This document shows, piece by piece, positions 34,991 through 42,973 of a stretch of DNA of 64,000 bases. Under the pieces are notes generated by a model. It made no database searches. It was not told the origin of the DNA and saw only the letters and a list, made by a program, of their open reading frames with translations. Source of the stretch: Microbacterium sufflavum (GTDB lineage: Bacteria; Actinomycetota; Actinomycetes; Actinomycetales; Microbacteriaceae); contig NZ_CP078076.1 in NCBI RefSeq assembly GCF_023101165.1, positions 620,001 through 684,000 of the forward strand, in the 5' to 3' direction. A program made the position numbers and the translations under genes. Numbering within the stretch: position 1 is the first letter of the stretch; each line of letters begins with the position of its first letter.

Positions 34991-35137
34991 CGAACCCGGG
35001 CCGCGGTGGTGCCGGTGCGACCGGGCGTGAGGGGACGGCGTCGAGGCGAGCCTACGACACCGCCCGTCCGGAGACGGCGTCCGCTCCTCGCGCGACCGGT
35101 CGGCCCTGAGCGTCCGCGCGTCCGGCAGGATGGGAGC

Positions 35138-35872
35138 ATGACGATCCCCGCCGAGTCCGTCGTCGTCCCCGACCGGGTGCGCGAGCTGTCCCGCGGAGCA
35201 GACCTCGTCTGCGTCTGGCGGAACGACGACGGCGGTCTCACGTTCCGCGCGACCGGCGTCGGCGAGCCGTTCTACATCAAGTGGGGTCCGCGCAACCTCG
35301 AGTCCACGCTGCGCGACGAGGCCGAGCGAATGCGCTGGGCCGCGCGGTGGATCAGCGCGCCGACCGTGCTGGACAGCGGCGAGGACGAGACGCACGAGTG
35401 GCTGGTGACGGCGGCCCTCGACGGCCTGAGCGCCGTGGATCCCCGGTGGACGGCCGAGCCCGCGACCGCGGTGCGCGCGGTGGGCGAGGCGCTGCGGGCG
35501 CTGCACGACGCGCTGCCCGTGGCCGAGTGCCCGTGGGAGTGGAGCGTGCCGTCGCGCATCGCGAACGCGGAGCGCCGGGGCATCGTGGTGCCGGAGTCGC
35601 TGCGCACTCCGCCGCCGATCGACCGCGCGGTGGTGAGCCACGGCGACGCCTGCTGCCCGAACACCCTGATCGGCGCGGACGGGCGGTGGCTCGCGCACGT
35701 GGACCTCGCGCAGCTGGGCGTCGCCGACCGTTGGGCCGACATCGCCGTGGCCGCCATGAGCACCGGGTGGAACTACGGCCCGGGGTGGGAAGACGCCCTC
35801 GTCGAGGCGTACGGCCTCGAACCCGACCGGGAGCGGATGGCGTACTACCGCGACCTGTGGAACGCCACCTGA
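35138..35872 (+). CDS. APH(3')-like phosphotransferase
   Basis: A 244-residue kinase of the aminoglycoside phosphotransferase fold. ATP-site K48 (YIKWG), catalytic loop HGDACCPN (168-175) with D170, and the Mg2+-binding D189 in VDLAQLGVADRWADIA, the APH(3') hallmark, are all present. The homology is to the resistance family, but chromosomal actinobacterial homologues often have other small-molecule substrates; resistance is not implied. CAGGAT 6 nt before the ATG suggests leaderless expression. Confidence 0.85.
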   Translation: MTIPAESVVVPDRVRELSRGADLVCVWRNDDGGLTFRATGVGEPFYIKWGPRNLESTLRDEAERMRWAARWISAPTVLDSGEDETHEWLVTAALDGLSAVDPRWTAEPATAVRAVGEALRALHDALPVAECPWEWSVPSRIANAERRGIVVPESLRTPPPIDRAVVSHGDACCPNTLIGADGRWLAHVDLAQLGVADRWADIAVAAMSTGWNYGPGWEDALVEAYGLEPDRERMAYYRDLWNAT

Positions 35873-35919
35873 CCCTCCCGGCCGGCGGCGCGCAGGTCGG
35901 GATGCGGCAACGAACTCTC

Positions 35920-35932
35920 GACATCTGATGTC
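35920..35932. promoter_or_regulatory. Palindrome before the XRE-type regulator
   Basis: GACATCTGATGTC, 5-bp inverted arms around CTG, 45 bp upstream of the regulator ATG and followed by the partial repeat TGATCTGGTGTC. A possible autoregulatory site. Confidence 0.4.
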
Positions 35933-35977
35933 TGATCTGGTGTCATGGGTGGGACGACCCCCCGATCAGGAGGCCTC

Positions 35978-36907
35978 ATGCACCTCGATCCGTCGCCACC
36001 CGCTCCCGTCGCCGGGTTCGCCGAGACACTGCGGGAGGCCATCGCGGCCCGCGGCACGTCCCTCGCGCAGCTGAGCGATCGGCTCCGACGACACGGGAAC
36101 CCCGTCTCGATCGCCACCCTCAGCTGCTGGCAGAACGGCACGCGGCAACCCGAGGGCGTCTGCTCGCTCGCGGCGGTCGAGGAGCTCGAGACGCTGCTCC
36201 TGCTCGACAGCGGCACCCTGCAGCGACGCATCGGACACAGCCGCCGCGCCGGACGTCCACCCAAGCCGCGGGCACCCTGCGAGGACTGGACGCGGGAGGG
36301 GCCGATCCTCGACACGTTCCGCGCGCTCGGCATCGACCCCGCGGCGTCGTTCAACACCCACTCCGTCCACGCGGTCTGCACCACCGACGCGCACGGCCTC
36401 GTCGACACCATCCACTACCGCGCGATCCTCCGGCCCCCCAGCGGACGGGCCGGCCTCATCCCGTACATCGACCTGCCCGGGGTGCCGACCGACGTGTGGC
36501 CCGAGCTGACCGCGGCGACCGGGTGCCGCGTGGTGCAGCGCCACGCGCACTCCTCCCGCATGGCGTTCGGCATGCTCCTCGCCGTCGACGATCCGCCCGA
36601 GCAGCGGCAGTCCGCGCTCATCGAGTTCACTCTGCACTACCCGCTCCCCTACCCGCGCGACCGGCTCGTGACCTACGCGAGCATGTACCGCACGCCCGAG
36701 CTGCTCCTGCACGTGGACTTCGCGCGGTCGCCGTCGCCCACCTGGATCGAAGAGGTCACGATGGTCGGCGGCGAGGAGGAGATCGTGCCGCTGCCTCCCG
36801 CGAACCGCACGGCCACCACCGTGCGCTCGGGGTTCGCGCCGGGGCTGATCGCGCTCCGCTGGGGGTACGGCTCCCGCGAAGACGGCGCCGACCCGCTGCC
36901 CCTGTGA
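35978..36907 (+). CDS. XRE-like helix-turn-helix protein with unknown C-terminal domain
   Basis: A 309-residue protein. Residues 12-75 look like a lambda-repressor-type HTH (FAETLREAIAARGTSLAQLS, then SIATLSCWQNGTRQPE). A short basic linker RRAGRPPKPR follows. The remaining 210 residues (INTHSV-like start, HYRAILRPPSGRAG, ALIEFTLHYPLPYPRDR, IEEVTMVGGEEEIVPLP) form no domain I recognise. They read as mixed alpha/beta and could sense a ligand. AGGAGG lies 5 nt before the ATG at 35978. It stands alone and is convergent with gadC. Confidence 0.7.
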   Translation: MHLDPSPPAPVAGFAETLREAIAARGTSLAQLSDRLRRHGNPVSIATLSCWQNGTRQPEGVCSLAAVEELETLLLLDSGTLQRRIGHSRRAGRPPKPRAPCEDWTREGPILDTFRALGIDPAASFNTHSVHAVCTTDAHGLVDTIHYRAILRPPSGRAGLIPYIDLPGVPTDVWPELTAATGCRVVQRHAHSSRMAFGMLLAVDDPPEQRQSALIEFTLHYPLPYPRDRLVTYASMYRTPELLLHVDFARSPSPTWIEEVTMVGGEEEIVPLPPANRTATTVRSGFAPGLIALRWGYGSREDGADPLPL

Positions 36908-36923
36908 CGGGCGGCGGGTCGGC
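36887..36923. terminator. Hairpin terminator overlapping the regulator stop codon
   Basis: A 15-bp stem (GCCGACCCGCTGCCC against GGGCGGCGGGTCGGC, one G-U pair) with the TGA in its loop, between two convergent genes. Confidence 0.6.
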
Positions 36924-36938
36924 GTCGGGTCCAGGCGC

Positions 36939-38420
36939 TCAGGCCTCCGGGTGGGCGTCGCTGGGCAGGCTGCCGTCCGCTGGCCGGCGGTCCCACGACG
37001 GACGGCGCACCGCGTAGAACACCAGGGGCGGAGCACCCAGCACCACGATCACCGCCCCCACGATCCACGGGTAGGCCGCGGGCGGGAACGCGGTGAAGCC
37101 GTCCGGCGGGATGAACGCGAGGAGGAACGCGGCCAAGCAGGCGACGAAGCCCACCCCGGCGACCAGCGGCAGCCCCTTCACCCGGTACGCGCGCTTCACG
37201 TCCGGCGCCTTCCGCCGCAGCACGAGGGCCGAGGCGAACATCAGCATGTACATGACGAGGTACAGCGCGGCGGCCATGTCGATCAGCGCGACGAAGGCCG
37301 CGCTGACGTTCGGCACGATGATGAAGATCGCCGCGAGCACCGTCACGATCGTGCCCTGCAGCATCAGGATGCCCGACTGCACCCCCGCCTTGTTCCTCTT
37401 CTGCAGCAGCGGCGGCAGCAGCCCCGTCTCCGCCGCGGCCAGCACGCCCTTCGACGGGCCGGCGACCCAGGTCACGACCGAGGCGAGGGCGCCCGCGGCG
37501 ATCAGGGCCGACACCACCGCGGTGGCCCAGCCCATGCTCCAGTGGTCGAAGTACTCCCCGAACGCGAGCATGATGCCGTTCGTGAGACCGAGCTCCTTCG
37601 GCGGCACCGCGACCGCGATCGCGAGGGTCGGCAGGATGAACACGAGCAGGATGAGCGCCGCCGCGAGGAACACCGAGCGGGGGTAGCCGCGGCCGGGATC
37701 CTTCATCTGGTTCACGTGCACCGCGTTCACCTCCATACCGGCGTAGGCCAGCACGTTCGACACGATCAGCACGATCGAGGCGAGCCCCGTGAACGGCGGG
37801 ATCATCGCCGACGCCTCGAGGGGGACCTGGCTCTTCTCGCCGCTGAACACCCAGACCGCGCCGAACACGATCAGCAGCACGGCGGGCAGCAGCGTGCCGA
37901 GGATGCCGCCCCACGAGCCGAGCTTGGCGAACAGGTCGCCGCCGCGGAGGGTGACCAGCGTCGCACCCCAGTAGCAGACGATGATCACGACCGCGGTGAA
38001 GAAGCCCGAGCTCGACAGCGACGGATCCAGGAAGACGAACGCGAGCGCGCCCGCCACGAAGGCGAGCTGGGTGGGGAACCACACCACGTTCTGGATCCAC
38101 TGGAGCCACACCGCGGTGAACCCCCAGCGGTTGCCGAGGGCTTCGCGCACCCAGACGTAGACGCCGCCCTTCCACCCGGTCGCCAGCTCGGCCGCCACCA
38201 GCGCCGTGGGCACCAGGAACAGGATCGCCGGGATGAGGTAGAGCATGATGCTCCCGAGGCCGTAGACCGCCATCGCCGGCAGGGAGCGCAGGCTCGCCAC
38301 CACGACGAGCGTCAGCAGGGCGAGCTGCCCCACCCCCAGCACGGCCACCGCGGGCCGGGAGACGCGGGTCGACGGGGTGACGGCGGGACGGGGGGCGTGT
38401 TCGGCACCGTGTGCAGACAT
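36939..38420 (-). CDS. gadC: Glutamate:GABA antiporter-like APC transporter (GadC)
   Basis: A 493-residue amino-acid/polyamine/organocation transporter with about 12 helices. AVYGLGSIMLYLIPAILFLVPTALVAAELATGWKGGVYVWVREALG near 50-95 and SNVLAYAGMEVNAVHVNQMKDPGRGYPRS are typical of the glutamate:GABA antiporter group, shown here in parts. The ATG at 38420 is 10 nt after the gadB stop with GAGG 8 nt upstream, so the pair is an operon. It would exchange external glutamate for GABA, consuming protons together with GadB. Confidence 0.88.
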   Translation of the reverse strand: MSAHGAEHAPRPAVTPSTRVSRPAVAVLGVGQLALLTLVVVASLRSLPAMAVYGLGSIMLYLIPAILFLVPTALVAAELATGWKGGVYVWVREALGNRWGFTAVWLQWIQNVVWFPTQLAFVAGALAFVFLDPSLSSSGFFTAVVIIVCYWGATLVTLRGGDLFAKLGSWGGILGTLLPAVLLIVFGAVWVFSGEKSQVPLEASAMIPPFTGLASIVLIVSNVLAYAGMEVNAVHVNQMKDPGRGYPRSVFLAAALILLVFILPTLAIAVAVPPKELGLTNGIMLAFGEYFDHWSMGWATAVVSALIAAGALASVVTWVAGPSKGVLAAAETGLLPPLLQKRNKAGVQSGILMLQGTIVTVLAAIFIIVPNVSAAFVALIDMAAALYLVMYMLMFASALVLRRKAPDVKRAYRVKGLPLVAGVGFVACLAAFLLAFIPPDGFTAFPPAAYPWIVGAVIVVLGAPPLVFYAVRRPSWDRRPADGSLPSDAHPEA

Positions 38421-38430
38421 GACCCGCGCC

Positions 38431-39801
38431 TCAGTGGTGGAACGCCGAGTCGGGGTGGTCGCCCGGCATCGGCGCGGTGAGGGCATCGAGGTGCGCGACC
38501 TCGGCGGTGATCGCGTCGAGCAGTTCGGCGGCCAGGTCCATGCTGAGGCCGTTGCGCACCACGATGCGCTGGACCGTGAGCTCCTCCAGGTCGGCGGGCA
38601 TCGGGTAGGCGGGCACGAGCCAGCCGCGCATGCGCAACCGATCCTGCAGGTCGTACAGGGTCCAGTTGTCGGTATGCCCCTGCTTCAACCGCCACGCGAA
38701 CACGGGGATGTCGCTGCCGTCGTTCCACAGCTCGAACGCGTCGAGCTTCGCGATGCCCGCCGACAGGAACTTCGCCACGTCCTGCGACGCCTGCTGCACC
38801 GCCCGGTACCCCTCGAAGCCGAGGCGGAGGAACAGGTAGTACTGCAGCAGCACCTGTGCGCCGGGGCGCGAGAAGTTCAGTGCGAACGTGGGCATCTCCC
38901 CGCCGAGGTAGCTGACCTGGAACACGAGGTCCTCCGGCAGCCACTGGGCGTCGCGCCACACGACCCACCCGAGTCCGGGGTACACGAGCCCGTACTTGTG
39001 GCCGGAGGTGCTGATGGAGTGCACCCGCTCCAGGCGGAAGTCCCACTCCAGGTCGGGCTGCAGGAACGGGGCGATCATCGCCCCGGAGGCGCCGTCCACG
39101 TGGATCGGGATGTCGAGCCCCGTGTTCTTCTGGATCTCGTCGAGCGCCGCCGCGATCTGCGCGACCGGCTCGTACATGCCGGTGTAGGTGACGCCCATGA
39201 TCGCCACGACCCCGATCGTGTTCTCGTCGACGTACTTCTCCAGCTCGTGCCCGTCGAGCGTCTTGTGCTCCTCGCTGATCGGCACGAAGCGCGGCTCCAC
39301 GTCGAAGTAGTTGCAGAACTTCTCCCAGCACACCTGCACGGCGCTCGACATCACGAGGTTCGGCGAGGAGGCGTCCTTCCCCGCGGCGCGACGCGCCTGC
39401 TGCCAGCGGCGCTTGAACGCGAGCCCGCCGAGCATGCACGCCTCGGACGAGCCGATGGTGGACGTGCCGATGCTGCGGGCGGCATCCGGCGCATGCCAGA
39501 GGTTCGCGAGCATGTGCCAGCAGTTGTCCTCGATCGCGGCGGTCTGCGGATACTCGTCCTTGTCGATCATGTTCTTGTCGAACGAGGCCATGTACACCTG
39601 CTTGGCCTCGTCGTCCATCCAGGTGCTCACGAACGTCGCGAGGTTCAGACGGGCGTTGCCGTCGAGGATGGTCTCGTCCTCGACGATCTGTTTCGCGGTC
39701 GACGGGAGCGACTCGGCGTCGGGGATCACGTGTCGCGGTGCGACCGTGGCCTCCCCCGGCCGGGTGAAGATCGGCTGACCGTCGGTGGGTGCAGTGCTCA
39801 T
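38431..39801 (-). CDS. gadB: Glutamate decarboxylase (GadB)
   Basis: A 456-residue group II PLP decarboxylase converting L-glutamate to GABA. PLP lysine K269 in STSGHKYG and D236 in HVDGASG are present, along with TSTIGSSEACMLGGLAFKRRW. The length is close to the Escherichia enzyme. The protein ends in DSAFHH; a C-terminal His plugs the active site at neutral pH in E. coli GadB, so similar pH gating is possible. A -10 TAGCGT lies about 45 bp upstream, and AAAGGA is 8 nt before the ATG. Confidence 0.96.
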   Translation of the reverse strand: MSTAPTDGQPIFTRPGEATVAPRHVIPDAESLPSTAKQIVEDETILDGNARLNLATFVSTWMDDEAKQVYMASFDKNMIDKDEYPQTAAIEDNCWHMLANLWHAPDAARSIGTSTIGSSEACMLGGLAFKRRWQQARRAAGKDASSPNLVMSSAVQVCWEKFCNYFDVEPRFVPISEEHKTLDGHELEKYVDENTIGVVAIMGVTYTGMYEPVAQIAAALDEIQKNTGLDIPIHVDGASGAMIAPFLQPDLEWDFRLERVHSISTSGHKYGLVYPGLGWVVWRDAQWLPEDLVFQVSYLGGEMPTFALNFSRPGAQVLLQYYLFLRLGFEGYRAVQQASQDVAKFLSAGIAKLDAFELWNDGSDIPVFAWRLKQGHTDNWTLYDLQDRLRMRGWLVPAYPMPADLEELTVQRIVVRNGLSMDLAAELLDAITAEVAHLDALTAPMPGDHPDSAFHH

Positions 39802-39845
39802 GTGCGGAGTCCTTTCGGCTGAGTCGGCTTCTCACTCCGTTCGTC

Positions 39846-39851
39846 ACGCTA
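39846..39851 (-). promoter_or_regulatory. Probable -10 box of the gadB-gadC operon
   Basis: TAGCGT on the minus strand would give a 5' leader of about 38 nt with a normal ribosome site. The -35 is not clear. Confidence 0.4.
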
Positions 39852-39901
39852 GCCACGGCGCGTTGACGTATCTCCCGCCCCTCGCGTAAACGGGATGAGG
39901 C

Positions 39902-40693
39902 TCAGGCGCCGGGACCGAGGATGAAGTTCCAGGCTCCGGTGAGCACGGCCGCCGCGACCGCGATGCCGGAGATGGCCGCGCCGACCGCGAGCAGCAGCCA
40001 CTCCGCCGCCCCGAACCGCGACTCGCGCGCCCACGTGCGGCGCCCCGGCGCTCCGAACCCTCGCGCTTCCATGGCCGTGGCGAGCTTGGCACCGCGGCGG
40101 ATCGACAGCACCAGCAGCGCGAACGCCATCCCGAAGAAGCGGCGCAGGCGCCCGCGGTCGGCCACCCCGCGTGCGCGCCGCGCCAGTTCGAGCGCCCGCC
40201 AGTCGTCGAGGAACAGTCCGACCATGCGCAGGCCCGCGAGCGCACCCAGCACGAACCGGGCGGGGAGGCGGAGGATCTGCCCGAGCCCGTCGGCGAGGTC
40301 GGTGGGGTCGACGGTCACGAACAGCACCACCGACGGCAGGGCGATCGCGAGCACGCGCAGCATCGTCGCCACGGCGAGGGCGAGCGAGCCCTCGCTGATG
40401 TGCAGCACGAACCAGTCCACGTACACGGTGCCGGAGGTCTCGCCGTACAGCGCGATCGTGAGCCCGGTGAGCGGCGCCGCGAGCCACACCGGCCACGTGC
40501 GCACCCAGAACTCCCGCCAGCCGATGCCCGCGAACAGGAACAGCACGAACTCGAGCGCCAGGGCCACCGCGGCCGAGACCGGGTCGAGCGTGAGGATGAG
40601 CGGCACGGCGATCAGCGCGCTCACGCCGAGCTTGGCGACCGGGTTGATGCGGGCCACCGCGCCCGTGCGGGCCTTCGCGTCGAGCAGGGTCAC
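39902..40693 (-). CDS. ykoC: ECF transporter T component (YkoC)
   Basis: A 263-residue membrane protein with five to six helices. The two Ala-Arg-Gly coupling motifs that contact the ATPases are present (ARRARGVA and AMEARGFG), together with VDPTDLADGLGQILRLP. The GTG start overlaps the stop of the ATPase gene (GTGA). It is the third gene of the TPP-riboswitch operon and forms the scaffold of the thiamin-precursor importer. Confidence 0.92.
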   Translation of the reverse strand: MTLLDAKARTGAVARINPVAKLGVSALIAVPLILTLDPVSAAVALALEFVLFLFAGIGWREFWVRTWPVWLAAPLTGLTIALYGETSGTVYVDWFVLHISEGSLALAVATMLRVLAIALPSVVLFVTVDPTDLADGLGQILRLPARFVLGALAGLRMVGLFLDDWRALELARRARGVADRGRLRRFFGMAFALLVLSIRRGAKLATAMEARGFGAPGRRTWARESRFGAAEWLLLAVGAAISGIAVAAAVLTGAWNFILGPGA

Positions 40694-42147
40694 GGCAGGC
40701 CGCCCAGGTCGAACCGGGTGGCGTGGAGGGCTCTGGCCACGTCGAGGTCGTGCGTGATCGCGACCACGGCCGACCCCTCGTCGCGCAAGGCCGCGAGCAG
40801 CGCGACCAGTTCCGCCCACGTACGCGCGTCCTGCCCGAACGTGGGCTCGTCCAGCACGAGCACCCGGGGGCGTGTGGCGATCGCGGCCGCGACCGTGAGG
40901 CGGCGCTTCTCCCCGCCGGAGAGCGTGTACGGGTTCGCGGCCGCGAGACGGTCGAGGCGCAGGCGGGAGAGGAGCTCGTCGGTGCGCGCGGCGATCTCGT
41001 CCTCGGGGAGGCCGAGCGCGCGGGGGCCGACGGCGAGCTCGTCGCGCACGGTCGTGGCGAGCAGCTGATGCTCCGGCTCCTGGAACACCATGCCGACGCG
41101 GGTGAGCAGGTCGCGCGAGCTCCACCGGATGGGCGCGGGGTCGGCGCCGTCCGCGAGTTCGGGCGCGGCGACCACTGCTCCCCCCGCGGGCGGAAGGAGT
41201 CCCGCGAGCGTGAGGCCGAGCGTCGACTTGCCGGCGCCGTTGGGCCCGGTGACCGCGACGGCCTCTCCCGCGTGCACGTCGAGGTCGATGCCCGTGGCGA
41301 CCGCGCGACCCTTCACCCGGGCGACCGCGAGCCCGCGCGCCGAGAGCAGCACCTCGCGGGGGGCCGTGCCCGGCGGCGGCGGGAAAGCGGGCGGATGCCC
41401 GGGCACCCACACCCCGTCGTCGGCGAGCCGCTGCCCCTGCGCCCCGAGCACCTCGTGCGGAGGGCCGTCGGCGACCACGCCGCCCTCGCCGATCACGATC
41501 ACGCGGGTCATGAGAGGCAGCCACACGTCGAGCCGGTGCTCCACGACCACGAGCGTGGCGGGGTGGGTGTCGAGCAGGCGCGACACCGCGTCGCGCACCT
41601 CCGCCACCCCGTGCGGGTCGAGGTTCGCGGTGGGCTCGTCGAGCAGCAGCAGTCCGGGGCGCATGGCGAGGAGTCCCGCGAGCGCGAGGCGCTGCTTCTG
41701 CCCGCCCGACAGCGCCTTGGTCGGGTGGTCGAGCGGCACGTCGAGCCCCACGGCCTCCAGGGCGGCGGTGACGCGCGGCCAGATCTCGGCGCGCGGGATG
41801 CCCAGGTTCTCGCAGCCGAAGGCGACGTCGTCGCCCACGCGTGCCAGGATCACCTGCGAGTCGGGGTCTTGCAGCACCAGTCCCGCGCGACCCCGGGTGG
41901 CGGTCGCCGCGGCGCCGTCGACGAGCAGCCGGCCCCCGCTCTCGCCCTCCTCCTCGCCGCCGAGCACACCGGCGAGCCCGTGCAGCAGCGTCGACTTGCC
42001 CGCGCCGGACGCGCCGAGCACGAGCACGCGCTCGCCCGGCTCGATGCGGAACGACACGTCGCGCAGGGCCCAGGCGAGGCGACTCGCGTGACGCCACCCC
42101 CACCCTCGGGCCTCGACGGCGGCGGGGGTGGCCTGCTCGGCCCCCAT
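40690..42147 (-). CDS. ykoD: ECF transporter ATPase with two fused nucleotide-binding domains (YkoD)
   Basis: A 485-residue protein with two complete ABC domains. The first has Walker A GASGAGKST (45-53), signature LSGGQKQR and Walker B LLLLDEPT; the second has Walker A GPNGAGKST (301-309), signature LSGGEKRR and Walker B VLVLDEPT. Tandem fusion is normal for YkoD. The NBDs are joined by a proline-rich linker at about 250-262. Coupled at both ends (TGATG with ykoE, GTGA with ykoC). Confidence 0.95.
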   Translation of the reverse strand: MGAEQATPAAVEARGWGWRHASRLAWALRDVSFRIEPGERVLVLGASGAGKSTLLHGLAGVLGGEEEGESGGRLLVDGAAATATRGRAGLVLQDPDSQVILARVGDDVAFGCENLGIPRAEIWPRVTAALEAVGLDVPLDHPTKALSGGQKQRLALAGLLAMRPGLLLLDEPTANLDPHGVAEVRDAVSRLLDTHPATLVVVEHRLDVWLPLMTRVIVIGEGGVVADGPPHEVLGAQGQRLADDGVWVPGHPPAFPPPPGTAPREVLLSARGLAVARVKGRAVATGIDLDVHAGEAVAVTGPNGAGKSTLGLTLAGLLPPAGGAVVAAPELADGADPAPIRWSSRDLLTRVGMVFQEPEHQLLATTVRDELAVGPRALGLPEDEIAARTDELLSRLRLDRLAAANPYTLSGGEKRRLTVAAAIATRPRVLVLDEPTFGQDARTWAELVALLAALRDEGSAVVAITHDLDVARALHATRFDLGGLP

Positions 42148-42791
42148 CAGACGCGGACGCGCGCCTCGCGGCCGGAGCCGAACCGGTCGAGCGCGCCGGT
42201 CGCCGCGATGCCCCTGGCCAGAACCCACGACAGTGCCCCCGCGATCACCGCGCCGGAGACGACGGTGCTGAGCAGGTAGATCGTCGTGAACGCCGGGCCG
42301 GATCCGGCGTACCAGAGCACGAGGTTGTTGATGCCGCCCGCGAGCGCGGCGCCCGCACCGGCGAGGATCGCGACGGGCAGCGACCAGCGACGGTAGAAGA
42401 ACAGCAGGAAGACGAGCTCGGCGCCGAGCCCCTGCACGAGCCCGGCCTCCAGGGTGAGGAAGCCGCCCCACTGGTTGCCGATGAGCGCCGAGACGACGGC
42501 GGCGAGCAGCTCGACGTAGATCGCGGCTCCTGCCTTGCGGATGATGAGTCCGCCGAGCACGCCCGCGAACAGCCAGGGGCCGTCGAGCAGGCCCTGCAGC
42601 CCCGGGAGCAGCGGTTCGAGGAGGGCCTTGGGGCCGAGGTAGCCGACGTTCCAGGCGAGGAAGATCAGGCCGGCGGCGACACCGAGGACACTGGCGACGA
42701 CGATGTCGACGATGCGCCAGCGCAGGTAGCTGCGCGGCGCGGCCGCCGTCGAGGTCTTCGCGGATGCGGACGTGGACGTGGACGTACTCAT
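42147..42791 (-). CDS. ykoE: Thiamin-precursor ECF transporter substrate-binding component (YkoE)
   Basis: A 214-residue S component with about six helices (IVDIVVASVLGVAAGLIFLAWN, GPWLFAGVLGGLIIRKAGAA, LTLEAGLVQGLGAELVF). The family binds hydroxymethylpyrimidine or thiamin-related molecules. An Ser/Thr-rich N-terminus of about 25 residues precedes the first helix. The ATG at 42791 has GGAGGAG 5 nt upstream, inside the expression platform of the TPP riboswitch. Confidence 0.93.
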   Translation of the reverse strand: MSTSTSTSASAKTSTAAAPRSYLRWRIVDIVVASVLGVAAGLIFLAWNVGYLGPKALLEPLLPGLQGLLDGPWLFAGVLGGLIIRKAGAAIYVELLAAVVSALIGNQWGGFLTLEAGLVQGLGAELVFLLFFYRRWSLPVAILAGAGAALAGGINNLVLWYAGSGPAFTTIYLLSTVVSGAVIAGALSWVLARGIAATGALDRFGSGREARVRV

Positions 42792-42801
42792 AGGAACTCC
42801 T

Positions 42802-42890
42802 CCCTGCGCTGGCATGACCCAGATCAGGTTCGACGGTCGAAGCGCGATTCGCTCCCTCTCAGCCCGGCTCGCCGGACTCCCGTGGTTGTG
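42802..42890 (-). ncRNA. TPP riboswitch (THI element)
   Basis: On the minus strand the conserved elements appear in order: CCACGGGAGTCCGG, then GGGCTGAGAGGGAGC, then ACCGTCGAACCTGATCTGG and GTCATGCCAGCGCAGGGAG. These are the P2-P3 and P4-P5 elements of the thiamin pyrophosphate aptamer. It ends about 10 nt before the ykoE start, and its last stem (GCGCAGGGAGG) overlaps the ribosome site. Control is therefore probably at translation initiation, as expected in actinobacteria. Confidence 0.97.
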
Positions 42891-42961
42891 CTGACGATCC
42901 TACCCGGTCCGCCGGTTGGCGCGTCGCCGCCCCGGCGCGGCCGATTCCCGGCCGGATTCGG

Positions 42962-42967
42962 TACCGT
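42962..42967 (+). promoter_or_regulatory. -10 box of a probable leaderless promoter
   Basis: TACCGT, then AAGCGG, then the GTG start of the carboxypeptidase gene at 42974. Confidence 0.45.
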
Positions 42968-42973
42968 AAGCGG

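Noticed and set aside
35138..35872. APH-like gene as an acquired antibiotic-resistance determinant
   Set aside because: Base composition and codon use match the neighbours, there are no mobile-element remnants, and the family includes many non-resistance kinases.
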